Shown here: positions 22,901 to 35,764 of the stretch, in pieces
How the letters are laid out: each line of letters opens with the position of its first letter
Numbering within the stretch: position 1 is the first letter of the stretch
Origin: Vitellaria paradoxa
Taxonomy: Eukaryota; Streptophyta; Magnoliopsida; Ericales; Sapotaceae
Assembly (NCBI GenBank): GCA_019916065.1
Contig: CM034239.1
Coordinates: 34,806,419 to 34,870,418 of the forward strand
Length of the DNA: 64,000 nucleotides
Direction: 5' to 3'
The notes under the pieces: generated by a model
What the model saw: only the letters and a program-made list of their open reading frames with translations
What the model was told of the DNA's origin: nothing
The model's database searches: none
Position numbers and translations under genes: made by a program

Positions 22901-24692
22901 GGGCATTCTACTATTATCAATCATAACTTTTTGTGACTTATTATTATCCAATAAAATAAAGGCATAGTTGCTTACATGGCCTCAACAATTGAAACATCTT
23001 GAGCAGCATCAGATATATAATGCACAAGAAGGCAGAATAATGGATAACAAATTATAAATTCAGAAAATGGGAGCCCATTTTTTTTAAGTCAGAGACACAA
23101 AAAGTACGTAAAACAACATCATACCTATGCAGCTGAGGGCATAGAGATTGTCTTACTGATGGACAAGGTTCTTGTAAAGAAACAATTTCCTCACCTTCTA
23201 TGATGAACATATTAGAGAAAATAGTCAGAGCCCAGATAGTAAAATACATACAGCGTTACAGCTTACCCGCACAACGAAAATACCTGCCACTGTGCTATAC
23301 CCAAGCTCTCCTGGTACTATTGTTCTACTTGAAGAATTTATTTCTTGCCTTTTCAGCATTCTCTCTTCCTCATCTAGAAGTTCCTGCTGTCGCATCCTTA
23401 TTTTTGCTTCTATAACCCTTTGTTCTTCCTAAGCCCATTAGAAACACAAAGATAGCAGAATTTATATTCAAAGCAAAGTTAAAGCCTCCCTTAACAACAG
23501 AACAAAAAGGTAGACCGTGTAAAGAAAATCTTACAATTTGCTCCATCCCTTTTTCCTCCTTTGTTTTCACCCCACGGTACTCCACTGCATAATTTGATGT
23601 TTTACAGAATGGACACCTTGTAAAAAGTTAAGTAATACGGGTATAGAACCAAAAAAAAAAAAACACTTGTACAAGTGAAATTAGAGTTGCCTTAAAACAA
23701 AGCAGGTGAAATTATCCCACAAAATGAAAAAACATTGTTAAGCAACTGAAGGATACTGTGTGGGACGAGTTGAATTAGGGGTCTTCATCTGCAAAAAACA
23801 CTCTATTGCAAACAAAACAAGTGAAAAGATAATCAAACGAGGACTACACTAATCTTATGAGAAAATGTTCATAAAAATACCTGTACAAATGCCTTTCATG
23901 CAACATCTTGAGCGGTTGAGACTTGGGTAATACTGAGAGGTATTAAAGCACATAAAGAAAAGGGTACAATTTCAAACTTCTATGGTAGCAAGTACAAATA
24001 CAAGCAATTACAAGATTTAGATAGAATCTCATTCTAGCCTCGCTCCAATGGGTTGCAACAACCAAAGAAAAATAAAATAAAATTCAATCAAAAGCTTACA
24101 TTTTGCATGTTTCATATCCTAATTAGATACAAATCAATTATCTCATATGATGCAATATCATTGAAATGTTGAACTCAAATATACTAATTAAACAATCACG
24201 TTCAATTCATCAGGAAACCGGACACGAGAAGAAGAACAACAACAAAAGGAGCTTTCTTCATGCATCAAAAAATTAACCAGAGTTAACAAAAACTTGCTCT
24301 CTATACTATTCAATTGCAAAATATAAAAAATCAGCTCAATTACGTAGTGCAGGAAAATTTAGCTCTGATAAGCACATAAATTCTTTATTCTGTTCCTCAA
24401 ATTTCCTTGTCCTTTCCTCAATTCTCATAAACCAAACAAAGACCCTACAGTAATCATTTGAACAGAAACAAAACAACGACTTTAGAATTGAAACACGGAC
24501 CAAAAAGCAAATTGGGCATTCTTCGAGATCGTTGATGCAATCTTCGTCTCCAGGGTAGCACGGAGCAAGCTTGGAATCAAGTATGAGCTTCCTTAGCTTC
24601 TTATGATCCACATCCTTGTGCTGGTATAAGCCCTGCGGTTTAGTATACTCGTCCTCCACGACTTGTCGCCTCCGCCCCAACTTATTCCCCAT
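17880..24692 (-). CDS. DA2: E3 ubiquitin-protein ligase DA2 (GW2-like RING protein)
   Basis: RING-type ubiquitin ligase that limits seed and organ growth in Arabidopsis (DA2) and grain width in rice (GW2), acting with DA1 peptidases (family knowledge). Eight exons with GT-AG junctions: 24692-24501, 23932-23881, 23802-23757, 23616-23535, 23428-23284, 23197-23125, 21940-21874, 18467-17880. They sum to 1245 nt, an intact 414-residue frame; Arabidopsis DA2 is about 400. The protein starts [20 protein letters not shown]. The RING spans residues 59-101: CPICF, then [12 protein letters not shown], then [19 protein letters not shown] follows, then a charged helix ([17 protein letters not shown]), [18 protein letters not shown], a Ser-rich variable part, and the family C-terminus [20 protein letters not shown]...IAWQ. 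The last intron is 3.4 kb and full of MITEs; the others are 78-1183 bp. All key cysteines are present and no lesion was seen, so the gene is probably functional. Confidence 0.95.
19502..20250. mobile_element. Mutator-like MITE in DA2 intron 7, element 1
   Basis: The left end CTAAGTTGCGCGGACCCCC mirrors the right end GGGGTCCAAGCAACATA. GATACACAC flanks both sides (19493-19501 and 20251-20259), a perfect 9-bp target-site duplication. GTGCGGGTGTGGGTGC-type GC-rich repeats lie inside the left end and CACACCCGCACCC inside the right. It contains a (GA)13 run at 19939-19961 and an 80-bp tandem duplication. No coding capacity. Confidence 0.8.
19971..20130. repeat. Two 80-bp tandem units
   Basis: Units 19971-20050 and 20051-20130 start CGAAAGGGCAAAC and run through TTATAATATTAATTTATAAA to TTACATGG; only about five substitutions separate them, so the duplication is recent. 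Confidence 0.85.
20581..21100. mobile_element. Mutator-like MITE in DA2 intron 7, element 2
   Basis: The left end TGTTATGTTACTCAGACTC and right end CTAAGTCCGTGCAACATCG are degenerate inverted copies of the element-1 termini (TTGC..GGAC). Sequence flanking it (20517-20580 and 21101-21131) reads continuously at 21528-21625 without the element, which acts as a paralogous empty site. Confidence 0.65.
21131..21507. mobile_element. MITE with GTTTGGA termini and AACGG core, in DA2 intron 7
   Basis: The left end GGCACCGTTTGGAATTCTAA pairs with the right end TTATCACTCCAAACGCCACC. It contains the core CGTTCCCACGG and CCATTAGAACGG, then CCGTTATAACGGATT, shared with the elements near 8519, 34712, 51440 and 58379. 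Confidence 0.6.
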
Positions 24693-25161
24693 ACAATTAA
24701 ACAACTAGTTCTACTAATACACCTTTGTTCAAACTCAGGAACCCTAATTTCCACATTAAAAACGCATTCACAACCTGGAAAAACTCGTCTTCGCTTCCAA
24801 GAAAGCTGAAATTTGCTGCACTAAACACATCGCATCACCCTCTCACCACACAAACAAGAAAACAAAACGAATTACTCAGCAAAAGTGACACAAAACACTC
24901 CAAATTGACAAGAAATTTGCTATTCACAAACGAAAAGGCAAGGTTCGAGGTTCGATATAATGGCGCACTCGACGAACAGAGCAGGGAAAGGACTGGGATT
25001 TGAAGGGTGAACCTTTTGAACGCAAGACAGAAACAGAGAGAGTGAGCCTATGGATAGTAGAGATAGAAAGTGAGGGAGAGTGGAGATCGAGAGAGATATG
25101 GAGAGGAGGAGGAGAGAACCAGATCAGAGTTCTCTATCTCTGATGCCAGTTTGTTCAGGAG

Positions 25162-25184
25162 ATAATATATATATATATATACAT
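25162..25184 (-). promoter_or_regulatory. Candidate DA2 TATA region
   Basis: A TATATATATATATATA run lies 470 bp upstream of the DA2 start codon. It is followed on the minus strand by a CT-rich stretch (25030-25140, repeated CTCTCTCGATCTCC-like text) typical of plant 5' UTRs. No 5' UTR intron can be proved. Confidence 0.4.
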
Positions 25185-25859
25185 AAGAAATTTGTAGTTT
25201 GGATGGGTTTTGCTTGATCGGCGAATTTGTTTCTTTCGGCGTCTGCGTCCACTCCGACGGAAACTTATACGACGTATTGACGATGCAATGCAAATTATGC
25301 AACAAACAAAAGCTCGGTCGGACGGTGGAGTGGTAGGCCCGTAAAGAATCAAAAAGTCCGACTGCATCGGCACGCGCTTCCTGTGGCGCGTTCAAAACTT
25401 AGGCTTAATTTAAAAGTAAAAAAGTCACTTTTTATAAGTAGCTACTAGTTAATTATTAAAAAATTAATTTTTTGTGTTTGACAGAAAAAAAAATTAATTT
25501 TTTAATTTTTGTTAATTTGACATTTTTCTCTAAAAGTTTAAAAAAAATTCAAATATAAGAATAAATTTAATTATTATAAAAAAATCAAAAAAGCCAAAAA
25601 TCAAAAAGTCATGAATTCCCAAATCGAACTTTAGGTTAAGTATTTTAAGGATTTTTTTAACAATTTTTTTATTTTTGTTTTTTTAAACTTCTAAGTAGTA
25701 GTTAAAAATGCTAAGGTCTTGTTTGATTTAAATTTTTGAAAATTATGCTTGTAAATATATATTTTATTTTGGAAAGTTGCTAATAACATAATATTTTTCT
25801 TTGTGAACACAAATACTTTAAAATGAATACGTATTAGACTTATCACGTGACTTATCTAA
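25185..25859. other. DA2 upstream region
   Basis: The first 200 bp are GC-rich for this window and may hold promoter elements. Open frames of 115 and 72 codons here on the minus strand lack family resemblance and sit where promoter DNA is expected, so they are not called. Beyond 25400 the sequence is AT-rich and repeat-like. Confidence 0.4.
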
Positions 25860-28780
25860 TTCTTTTATTATTTTTTTCAAGTATATGATTATGGCAAACT
25901 TAAATTTGTGTAACTATAACTCTTGAAATCACAAAATCTTCTATATCATATATTGTTATTTTTTCATATTAAATAATGTATTAAATTAATTTTATTATAA
26001 TGTAATATTCAAATATAGAGTTATTAAAAACATATAAAATTATATTTTTTTTTTGTCGCATCTTCATCACATTCGTATTCTTATTTTAAAAATTTTTATA
26101 TATGTATCATATTCGCATCCGATATTATATTCACGTTCCTTAGTTTTTTTTTTTTTCTTATTTTTAATTAGGAAACAAAACCTAATGATGAAAAATGGCA
26201 TTATAATGTTTACTAAAATTGGCTCTTCTTAATTTGGTTTTAAAAGACATTTTAAAAACCAAAAATAAAAATTTCAATTTAGACTGTGATTGTAATATAA
26301 GGATTGGTTAGAAATAAAAGATTGTGAAAAATAGAACGAAAATAGTAAATTAAAAATAATTAAATTTAATTTATTGATAAGTTTTTTTATTTTTTATATT
26401 TTTTAACTACTTAAATAAGAATATACATTTGAAATTTTATCTTCTATTTTATTCTCTTCTAATTTTTTTCTCTCTTTAAATTCCTAATTCAAATTATGGA
26501 TGTCAATGAAACAAATACAAGAGGGTATTCAACCTAACTAAACTCGTTAAAATCCATTGAGTAATATCCTAATAAATTAGACGGATTTAGGGTTGAAATT
26601 TAATACCTGTAAGAATTTGGGATGGTTTGTAATTTGCTATAAGGTATTCGATACTCGATACCTATTTTATACTTATAAGGTACCGTTTCATACGCATTAA
26701 TATAATATAATATATAGGGTGTTTAGAGTTGTATAACTTTGTAAATTTATAAAGCTTTGTTGATTTTTATTTTATTCTATTTATCTATTCTTTTTTTAAG
26801 TACCAAACCCAGTCAGTTTATACATTTGAACGATTATAATTTTGTTCTAAAATAAAATTAGTTAAATTTTAGATTTATAGTTGTATAATTGTAGATTATT
26901 GTCAAGTGGTTCACATTTTTAAGCGACAGTTAAATAATTATTTTGTAAAGTCATTTAAGTTATATAACAATATAACTCATTGATTTGAAATTTTTATATT
27001 TTCAACCATTAGATTTATTTATATTAAGATTACTTTTTTATATCTCTACTTTAGTTGTCTTTTCGTCATTTCACACGAAAATGTAATCTCTTACTCTTCT
27101 TATATTTTTTAATATTTTTTATATAAAAGTTTTCAAATTAATATTTAAAAAAATGTAATAATCTATATAACAATACATGTCATTGATTTGATATTTTTAT
27201 ATTTCAACAATTAGATTTATTTAATGGTCAAATTACTTCTTTCTGTCTCTACTTTTGATGTCTTTTCGTCATTTCATATGAAAACATAATTAGTTACTCT
27301 TCACATATATTTTTTAATACTTTATATATAAAAATTTTATATATTTGTAATAAATAATAAAATTATACACATTTATTAAACAATATATGGATACATATTA
27401 GACAAAGTCAACTAAATTTTTTATTTTAAAAATTATATTAAATTTTAATTTTCTTTAAAAAATTACTAAAAATAAACATTTAAATTAAATTGTAGTTTTA
27501 ATATGCTTAAAAGTTAAATTTTAAATACATGCAATTTTACGCTCTTTATATCATTTATATAACAATGAAGCTTAAATTTTAAACTTAAATTTTCAACTGT
27601 TGAATCTGTTTAATGACAGAATTATTTTTTTTTCTTTTCTTTTTATTTTGGTTGTCTTTCCTGTCATTTCATATGAAAATATACTTCATTCTTCTCATAT
27701 TTTTTTGCATACTTTTTATATAAAAATTTTTAAATTAATATTTTAAAAAATGTGATAATATTTATAATAAATAATAAAATTTTACACATTTTACTAAATA
27801 CTATATGGATACCTTAGTTTCTTTTGATTAATGATTTTTATATTTATAGATTATTTTTATAGTTTTTCATGTATGTTTGCTTTATAAATTTAAAATTGTA
27901 TATTATACGCTAAATTATATTTCTACTTTAGTACAGGCAATTACTATATAAATAGTGATTAACCTTATATGTACGTATGTATTTTTATGGTTTATTTGAA
28001 TGAGATTCTTTTTTTAATTTTTACTTGACATGGAGAGAAATAAGATTTTGATAGGAGAGAATCACATATATATATTCATAAAATATATTTGTTGGCCACT
28101 ATAGAGAAGCATCAATCAATTGTTTAAAATTTTGAATTTTTAGACAAGTATTTAGCAAGTCTTTTTAAATAGGTATTTAACAAGTGAAGGAGATAGGAGG
28201 GGTTTAGAAATCTAACTAATAAAATAAAGGGGATTTGGGATGTTTGTAAAGGATAAGAAAAAAAATAAATGACTTTTGTAACAATAATAACTAATTAGAC
28301 AAATACTCGACTCGATTGCATTTCTACTCCAAATATTATTACGAAGTTTGTGACTTCTTGAGAAAGGTTGAAAGGTGATTATTATTATTATATTATTATT
28401 ATTATTATTATTATTTTTAACCTTGACCATACAATCTGGATATTCTTTAATCTACTTGCACGCAATTTTAAAGAACCAAAGTAATATGTGGTTAGAATTT
28501 TTTTTAACACCAAATTTGACTACACAGAATAAACTCTTAATTGACACTTACAAAAGGAGCGCGTTTGAAGTGTAAAAAACTCAAAAAAAAAAAAGTTATA
28601 AATCTTATAAATTTTTATAAAATTTTTTCACTTAAAATTGTGTGAATTTTTGCATAGAGTTGTACAAATTTGTAAAAATTGTAGTCTCATAATTCGTACT
28701 GTGAATTAAAAATTTTAATTTTGTAGATATTTTTGTAAAAATTTGTTTGAATTTGTAAAGAGTCAAACAACCCTTTCTAT
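25860..28780. repeat. Segmental tandem duplication, copy 1
   Basis: Matches 28830-32450 in order. Shared landmarks are AAACAAAACCTAATGATGAA (26172 and 29141), AAGGATTGGTTAGAAATAAA (26299 and 29271), CAACCTAACTAAACT (26530 and 29503), AATTAC/TAAATAGTGATTAACC (27950) versus 29848, AAAATATATTTGTTGG (28080 and 29977), and ACGAAGTTTGTG with the (TTA)n tract (28341-28411) versus 31943-32053. No coding sequence recognised. Copy 1 has extra internal repeats between 26950 and 27820. Confidence 0.75.
26957..27812. repeat. Internal repeats specific to segmental copy 1
   Basis: Three diverged modules, about 26957-27165, 27166-27400 and 27555-27812. Each has TATATAACAAT, then a 'caaccattagatttatt'-like line, then TTGTCTTTTCGTCATTTCA-like text and a TTTTTTATATAAAA stretch. 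In copy 2 the corresponding place (about 29830) has none, so these expanded in copy 1 or were deleted from copy 2. Confidence 0.6.
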
Positions 28781-28829
28781 AATATATATATATAAATTTC
28801 TACAAATTCCAATAAAATCTTTACAAATT

Positions 28830-31800
28830 TTACAATTCTATTATTATTTTTCAAATATAAGACTATGACAAACCCAAATTTGTGTAGCCACAACTCTTAA
28901 AATCTCAAAATCTTCTATATATACTGTTATGTTTTTTTTATATTAAATTATGCATTAAATTATTTTTGTATGGACATATATTCATATATATAGTTATAAA
29001 AATATATAAAATTATATTTTTTTATCGTATCTTTGTCATATTCGTATTTTTATTTTTTAAAAATATTTATATCTGTATTATATCTGTATATAATTTTATT
29101 CACATTCCTTAAATTTTTTTTCTTTCCTTGTTTTTAATTAATAAACAAAACCTAATGATGAAAAATGGCACTATAATGTTTACTAAAATTATCTCTTCTT
29201 AATTTGGTTTTGAAAGACATTTTAAAAACCAAAAATCTAAAAATTTCAATTTGGACTGTGATTGTAAAATAAGGATTGGTTAGAAATAAAAGATTGTGAA
29301 AATAGAAGGAAAATAGTAAATTAGAAATTTTAGTTTATTGATAAATATTTTTTTATTTTTTATTTTTTAAACTACTTAAATAAGAATATACATTTTAGAT
29401 TTTATTTTCTATTTTATTTTCATTTTCTTTCTTCTATTATTTTAATCTCTCTAAATTCTTAATTCATACTAGGATATCAATGGAACAGTTACAAAAGGAA
29501 ACTCAACCTAACTAAACTTATTAAAAATCTGTAAGAAAATTTTAATAAGATTGACAGATTTGACATTAAAATTTAATATCTTTACAAATTTGGGACAGTT
29601 TGTAATTTTCTATAAGGTATCTTATATTTAATGCTTGTTTATAATTATAAGGTACTCGTTTGAAACTCATTTAATATAATATAGTATATATATTATATAC
29701 ATTTAAACAATTACAATTTTGCTCCTAAAATAAAAATAGTTAAATTCTTGGATTTATAAATATTTGATTGGAATTATTATCAAGTGATTCACATTTTTAA
29801 GTAATAGTTAAATGATTAGTTTATAAAATCATTGATTATATAAATAATGATTAACTTTATATGCACTATGTTTGTTATATTTTATTTGAATGAGATTTTT
29901 AATTTTTAATTTTTACTTGACATAGAGAACAATAAGGATATTAACAAGGGAAATTTACAATATATTCACAAAATATATTTGTTGGTGTTAAGAATACATC
30001 AATTGTTTAAAAATTTAATTCTTAAACGAGTATTTAGTGAGTCTTTTTAAATTGGTATTTAGCAAGTCTTTTCAATTGGTATTTAAAGTGAGATGAGATA
30101 AGACAGGTTTGAAGTTCTAACTAATAAAATAAGGGTAAATTACACCTAGACCTCTGAATATTAGGCTAATTAAAGGCACCTTCTTCAATCATTTGAACCT
30201 TGAACTTACCTCTCCTATTCACTAATATTTGTCACACTTAGATCCCATCCGTTAGTTTTTTTCTAACACCATTAGAGTGCTACAGTAAAATGAAATAAAC
30301 GTCCTTAGTAAGTTCAAATGGTTGAGAGAAATTCTTATAATTAGCCTAATGTTTAGAGAGGTTTCTATAATTAACCTAATTATATTATTTTACCCAAATA
30401 ATTAGTAAAATATTTCATATTAATTTAATTATATATATATTATAAATTATTAATAAAATATATTTATATTATTAAATTACTAATTATTAAATAATATATT
30501 TATTAATTATTAATGAATTTAATTAATTACAATTTATTAATTTTATTTAAAAGATTATAATTTAATTAATTAACTAATAATTTAATAACATTATTTATTA
30601 AAAATAATTTTATAAAAAATAGTTAAAAAAATAAATTATTTTAATATGACACAATAAAAATAGAGGTGTTAAAATTAAAAAATATTTATGCAAGAAAAAA
30701 GGCATTAAAAATATTTTTATTTTTTACTTTTTTCTAAGTAAGTTGCCATTTTTTGAAAAAATAAAAAAAAAACACATTTAATAAATACATTTTATGTATT
30801 TAGTTTTTAATTTAGATTTGCTTGAATTGGTTTTTAAATCAATAAGTTAAAGAATTTAAAACTATCACGTTAGTTTTGGAATAGAAATTTCAAATTATAA
30901 AATATTTTGATAATTTAAATATTTTAAAATAATAGGTTCACAATCTTTTTACATTATTTTATTAATATTTTGATTTTTTCATGTAATATATCAACACTTA
31001 TGGATCTATTACTTGAAATTGCAAAAACCAGTTTAAGCAAATTTGAAATTAGAAAAAAATACATAAAATATTTATTAATTTTTTTTATTTTTTAAAAAAT
31101 AACAACTTACAAAAAAGTAAAAAAATAAAGTGTTTTTATTGTCATTTTTTCTTACATAAATATTTCTTTAATTTTAGCACGTTATCCATTTTTGCTGTCT
31201 CATATTAAAATCATTTATTTTATTTAATTATTTCATAAAAATAAAATAGTTTTAATAAATAATATAACTAAATTATTAATTAATTAATTTAATTAACTAA
31301 ATTATAATCATTTCAATAAAATTATTAATTTTAATTAATTAAATTAATTAATAATTAATAAATGTATTATTTAACAATTAGTAATTTAATTAATTTCATA
31401 ATTTAATAGAATATATTATATAATTAATTACTAATTTAATAAAATATTAAGTTAATTAAGTTAATTAATGATAAAATTAATTAAAATAAATTAACTAAAT
31501 TAATATAAAATATGTTTTATTAAATTATTTATAATATACAATATAATTAAACTAATCAAAATATATTTTACTAATTATTTGGGTAAAATATTATAATTAG
31601 ACTAATTACAAAAACTTCACTAAACATTAGGCTAATTACAAGATTTCTCTCAATTATTTAACTTATTAAGGGTATTTATTTACTTTACTATAGCATCCTA
31701 ACAGCGATAAAAAACTAACAGGGAGTTTAAGTATAACAAATATTAAGGAATAAGAGAAGTAAATGTAAGGTTGAAATGGTTGAGGTCTTGTAATTATCCT

Positions 31801-32020
31801 AATGTTAAATAGTTTAAGTGTAATTTACTAAAAATAAAAGGATTTAGGATGTACGTAAAAAATAAGAAAAAATAAATTATTTTAAATAATAATAGTTAAT
31901 TAGATAATACTCGACTTGTTTATATTTCTATTCTAAAATAATTACGAAGTTTGTTTCTTGAGAAAAGTTGAAGGTGATTATATTTACTACTATTACTATT
32001 ATTATTACCTTTCAAAAAAA

Positions 32021-32053
<33 letters not shown>

Positions 32054-32450
32054 TTCACCTTTTTTTTTGGTAAGTATTATTATTTTCATCTAAACCAAAC
32101 ATTCATGATATTCTTTAATTTAAGCACGCTCAAATTAAAAGAATGCAAGCAATATATGATTAGACTTTTTAACACCAAATTTAACTACATAGAGAAGAGA
32201 CTCTTAATTCACACTTAGAGTGCATTTGGAGCACAAAAAAAACCTCAAAAAATATCTACAAATTTTTATAAATTTTTTTTCACTTCGAACTACATAAATC
32301 TCTATATAATAAGTGTGTTTAAAATTGTATAAATTAGCATAAATTTACAAAAATTGTAATCCCATAATTTATATCGTGAATAGAAAATTTAAAATTTGTT
32401 GATATTTGCAGTGATTTTTTTGATTTTGCAGGCAACCAGCCCTTCTATAA
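28830..32450. repeat. Segmental tandem duplication, copy 2 (interrupted by a foldback element)
   Basis: Second copy of the module at 25860-28780, offset about 2.97 kb at its start. It lacks the copy 1 internal repeats and contains a 1.7-kb insertion at 30133-31829. The (TTA)n microsatellite is longer here (32018-32053). Confidence 0.75.
30133..31829. mobile_element. Giant foldback (long inverted repeat) DNA element
   Basis: The left end GGGTAAATTACACCTAGACC and the reverse complement of the right end, AGTAAATTACACTTAAAC, open two arms that match for about 700-800 bp. Paired landmarks are ACTAATATTTGTCACACTTA with AATATTTGTTATACTTAAA, GTTAGTTTTTTTCTAACA with GTTAGTTTTTTATCGCTG, TTACCCAAATAATTAGTAAAA on both arms, and GATTTGCTTGAATTGGTTTTT near 30823 with its inverse near 31030-31050. 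The loop is about 180 bp around 30860-31030. The uninterrupted target is visible in segmental copy 1 at 28215-28240 (CTAATAAAATAAAGGGGATT), and the insertion is flanked by TAAAATAA and AAAAATAA, a near 8-bp duplication. No transposase. Confidence 0.8.
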
Positions 32451-34080
32451 ATCTATATGAATTTTTATGAATCGCGATAAGTTTCTATAAATTTAATAAA
32501 ATCTTTACAAATTTTAAAAAGTTTTGACAAAAAATAAAAAAATCTGTCAAAATTTGTTCGAGCGACCGAAATCCTTTGAACTGATTTTCATTGTTTTATC
32601 TCCATTTTTTTGTTGTTTGTGATTTACACTCAAAGGTTAAAAAGTAATTCAAACTACACTTTATTCTAATTTTTGAGCTCCAAAGACTTCTAAATTAGTA
32701 ATAATAATCTTTATTTTTGTGCAGGGAATAAAATATTAGTTATGAGGCATTTGCCTACAATTAAACACTACTAGTTTAAAAATCTATCATTGTTGAATCG
32801 ACAATGATACTTAGAGCAAGCCTTACACTCCTTCAATGCTACTTTAACTCCAGGCTTGATAGATAATCTGTCGTGAGCAATTTTTTAATAGTTCACACCT
32901 TATGTTAGTCAATGCATGTTGCTCGTACTAAATCTTTTAGTACTTTCTTTTTGAATAATTTAATGATTTTTTAATATCTATAATAAAATTATTATATTTT
33001 ATTAGACTTGACTCTAAGATTTTCGAGACTTAAGATTAATTTTAAAAGTGAGACTCTTATTATTTAAAAAAATCAAAATTTTTGCCAAAAATAACAAAAA
33101 TTTTACCAATCCTAATGAATTAATTATTTTTAAGCCCTTAAAAAAATTAAACAATTATATTTAGATTAAAAAAACTTCTACCCCATCCTATTATGAAAAC
33201 TAGTAGCCTTTTTTTGGACAATTTTTTGGGTTTTAGTCCCAAGCCTCTTGGGGTTTATCCAATGGCCGGCCTGTATTTTATTAAATTTGATGATAGTAAT
33301 TTCAATTTTTTAATTGAGTGATTAATTAACACATTAAAAAAATTAATGTAAACATCTAATTTTGCCAATTCCACTTAAACCCTGCAATTTCAAATCAGAA
33401 AGATGAAACAAGCACAAAAGATTTGAAAATGGAGAGTAAATCTAATTTGTCCTATCCATCCCCTTCAGCTATTGTGTTGTTTTCTCCCGCAAACCTATAC
33501 TCTGAGCAATATTTTTCCAACATTTCAATAATTTTTTTTTTTAAATGAGTTTTTGGGCTTCAGTTATGGTTAATTTATGGTATTTTAGTTTTGCCTTTTA
33601 ATTAAAAATAAGAAAAAATAAAATAAAAATAAAACCAATGTAAAAAAAAATAGAAAATAGAATTTCAGTTGGAAGAGTTCCCCTTGAAAACCTAGAAGCC
33701 TCCATTCATTGTTATAGGAACAAAATGTTAATAATTATTTCACACAAATTATTTAAAAATTTAATCTTGTATAAAAGGGTAATTAATATATATATATATT
33801 CATTTTACATATAAATTTAAGAAATTTATTACATATCATTGATTGTTGCAACTTTACATGCATGTATGGAATCATGGAAAAGAAGACATTGCAACATGAT
33901 AATTGGAACGTGGTGTTGACGTTTCATATATAAAATTGAACTGACAATGTCACTTTTGTCTAGAGTGAATGTCGCCCATTGATTAGTTGATTTTTTGTCC
34001 AGACTTTGGGACTTTTGGAGTAGGAAAAAAACATCAAAATAAACTCTAAATGTTAAAAAGTAATTCAACTACATTTTAGA
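32451..34080. other. Intergenic, AT-rich, nothing recognised
   Basis: No recognisable coding, RNA or terminal-repeat structure. A 79-codon frame at 34068-33829 on the minus strand is open but resembles no family I know and lacks a convincing gene context. Confidence 0.4.
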
Positions 34081-35034
34081 TGTGTTTAAAATGATAAAAA
34101 TGAGATAACATGAGATAAAATGAGATAATTTGTGAGATCCTAATTTATGCAGTTAGATAAAAATAAATAATTTTTAGAGATTTTTAGATAATTTCAGAAT
34201 TTTTTAGCTATTTTTAACAAACCCAACCCACATTTTATATCAACTTTTGTAACTCCAAAGGGTCCTGTTAAAATTGATTTAATTTTAAAAACAAAAAATT
34301 TGAGTTAAATTTAATTAATTTAATTCGATAAATAAAATTTAATATTTCAAAAAAATTTTTGTAGCTCCAAACGGTCCTGTTAAAATTGATTTAATCTTAA
34401 AACAAAAAATTTGAGTTAAATTAAATAAAATTTAATATTTCAAAAAGATTGTTTAAATTCAATAATTGAAGTAAGATTTTCATGTTTAGAATTTAAGCAC
34501 AACTAATTAAATTGAATTGATTTGAAAAAAAAAATTAGATTTGATTCTATTATATATAGATTAGTACGAAGTATAACAGTAAATTTATTTATTTGAATTT
34601 GAATAAGAGAATCAATTGTCGAAGTATAGGAGTAAATTTATTTACTTGAATTTGAATAAGAGAATCAATTGTCACTAAGTTCATCAATTATTCTAAATAT
34701 TTCTTACAATGGCAGCATTTTTAGTGGTAAAAAACAAAAAAAAATAAGAAAAAATTGTGATTTGAGATAATTTTTTAGCATTTGATGTTTCTAACTTAAA
34801 TTATATTTTTTGGAGATAAATAGCATAACTTTTAGATTTTTGTGATAAAAAGTTAGAGAGGAAATTGTGGAAACGATTTTTTGATCTGTTCCATGGATTT
34901 ATGTCAAATTTTTTTAAACATTGTTGAACTTTTGTTGACTTTTACATGAAAAAGTTGAAGAGAGAAATTGTGGGAATGATTTTTTCAGTCCGTTCTCACG
35001 AATTTATATCAAATTTGTTGCAATTTGTTGAAAA
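34081..35034. repeat. Cluster of MITEs and short tandem duplications
   Basis: 34081-34235 begins GTGTTTAAAATGATAAAAAT and resembles the family at 48240-48390 and 61005-61155. 34245-34357 and 34358-34450 are two copies of a module beginning TTTTGTA.CTCCAAA.GGTCCTG. 34568-34620 and 34621-34673 are two 53-bp units ending GAATCAATTGTC. 34712-35034 is related to the AACGG-core MITEs (GATTTTTTCAGTCCGTTCTC). Confidence 0.55.
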
Positions 35035-35764
35035 GTTATTGTCACGCCCCGGATTTTCATAACCGAATGCACAGGGGTGACTTGGGATTTATTTGTTAGG
35101 TATAAAATAAGATGATAATAACCCGCTGTCACACCCCATAATTTTCCTCCAAATTGGGGGTTAACCTGCAAGAAAGTTTGAGATATTCAAAATCCCTTGT
35201 TTATCCCAAACAATATTTTAAGTCATTGGACTGAACCATTTGATGGGATTTCAACTATAGGGCACAAAATAAAGATGGAGAAAAATATTACAGAGCCATC
35301 TAAGTGTCTCAACCATGCGATTAACATTACATACCAAATAAAAGTAAATTAGGTTTATGCTTAATAATTACAATCATCCAACAATTGTTACAACCAAAAA
35401 TAAAGTCCTCCAGCTCTGCGCAAGAAAGAAGAAAAAATAGATAACTCTTCTGATGGAATATTTAAGAGAAATTAATCTCTTTCCAGCTCATCTTCTGTAT
35501 CCCTGTGCTTAATATCCTGAAAAAATATTCCCACAATGGGTAAGCTACTAAAGCCCAGTAATCAGAATCTCCTAGGTGCCTATATGCAGTGGTTGTAATA
35601 CTACACTGTATCAAGTGAATGTGTTTAGGTGGCATACTATTTATGCAATAATTAATTTAATAGATCTTAACTGAATAATGTAAATTATACTTACAACGGT
35701 TCGATGAAACCGTCACCGTAACTACTATTTTACTTACATGTAAAAGTTAAATATTGATGTGTGT

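Noticed and set aside
24725..25003. 92-codon plus-strand frame just upstream of DA2
   Set aside because: Lies antisense to the expected DA2 5' UTR, has no recognisable domain and no gene context.
25048..25395. 115-codon minus-strand frame with GC-rich start
   Set aside because: Sits across the DA2 TATA and leader region; ends in a Tyr/Ile run from the TA microsatellite; more likely promoter DNA.
28376..28411. CRISPR-like or satellite array at the TTA repeats
   Set aside because: A simple trinucleotide microsatellite in plant DNA; also present, longer, in the second segmental copy at 32018-32053.
33829..34068. 79-codon minus-strand frame as a small protein gene
   Set aside because: Balanced composition, but no homology recognised, no promoter or splice context, and a single ORF of this length is expected by chance.
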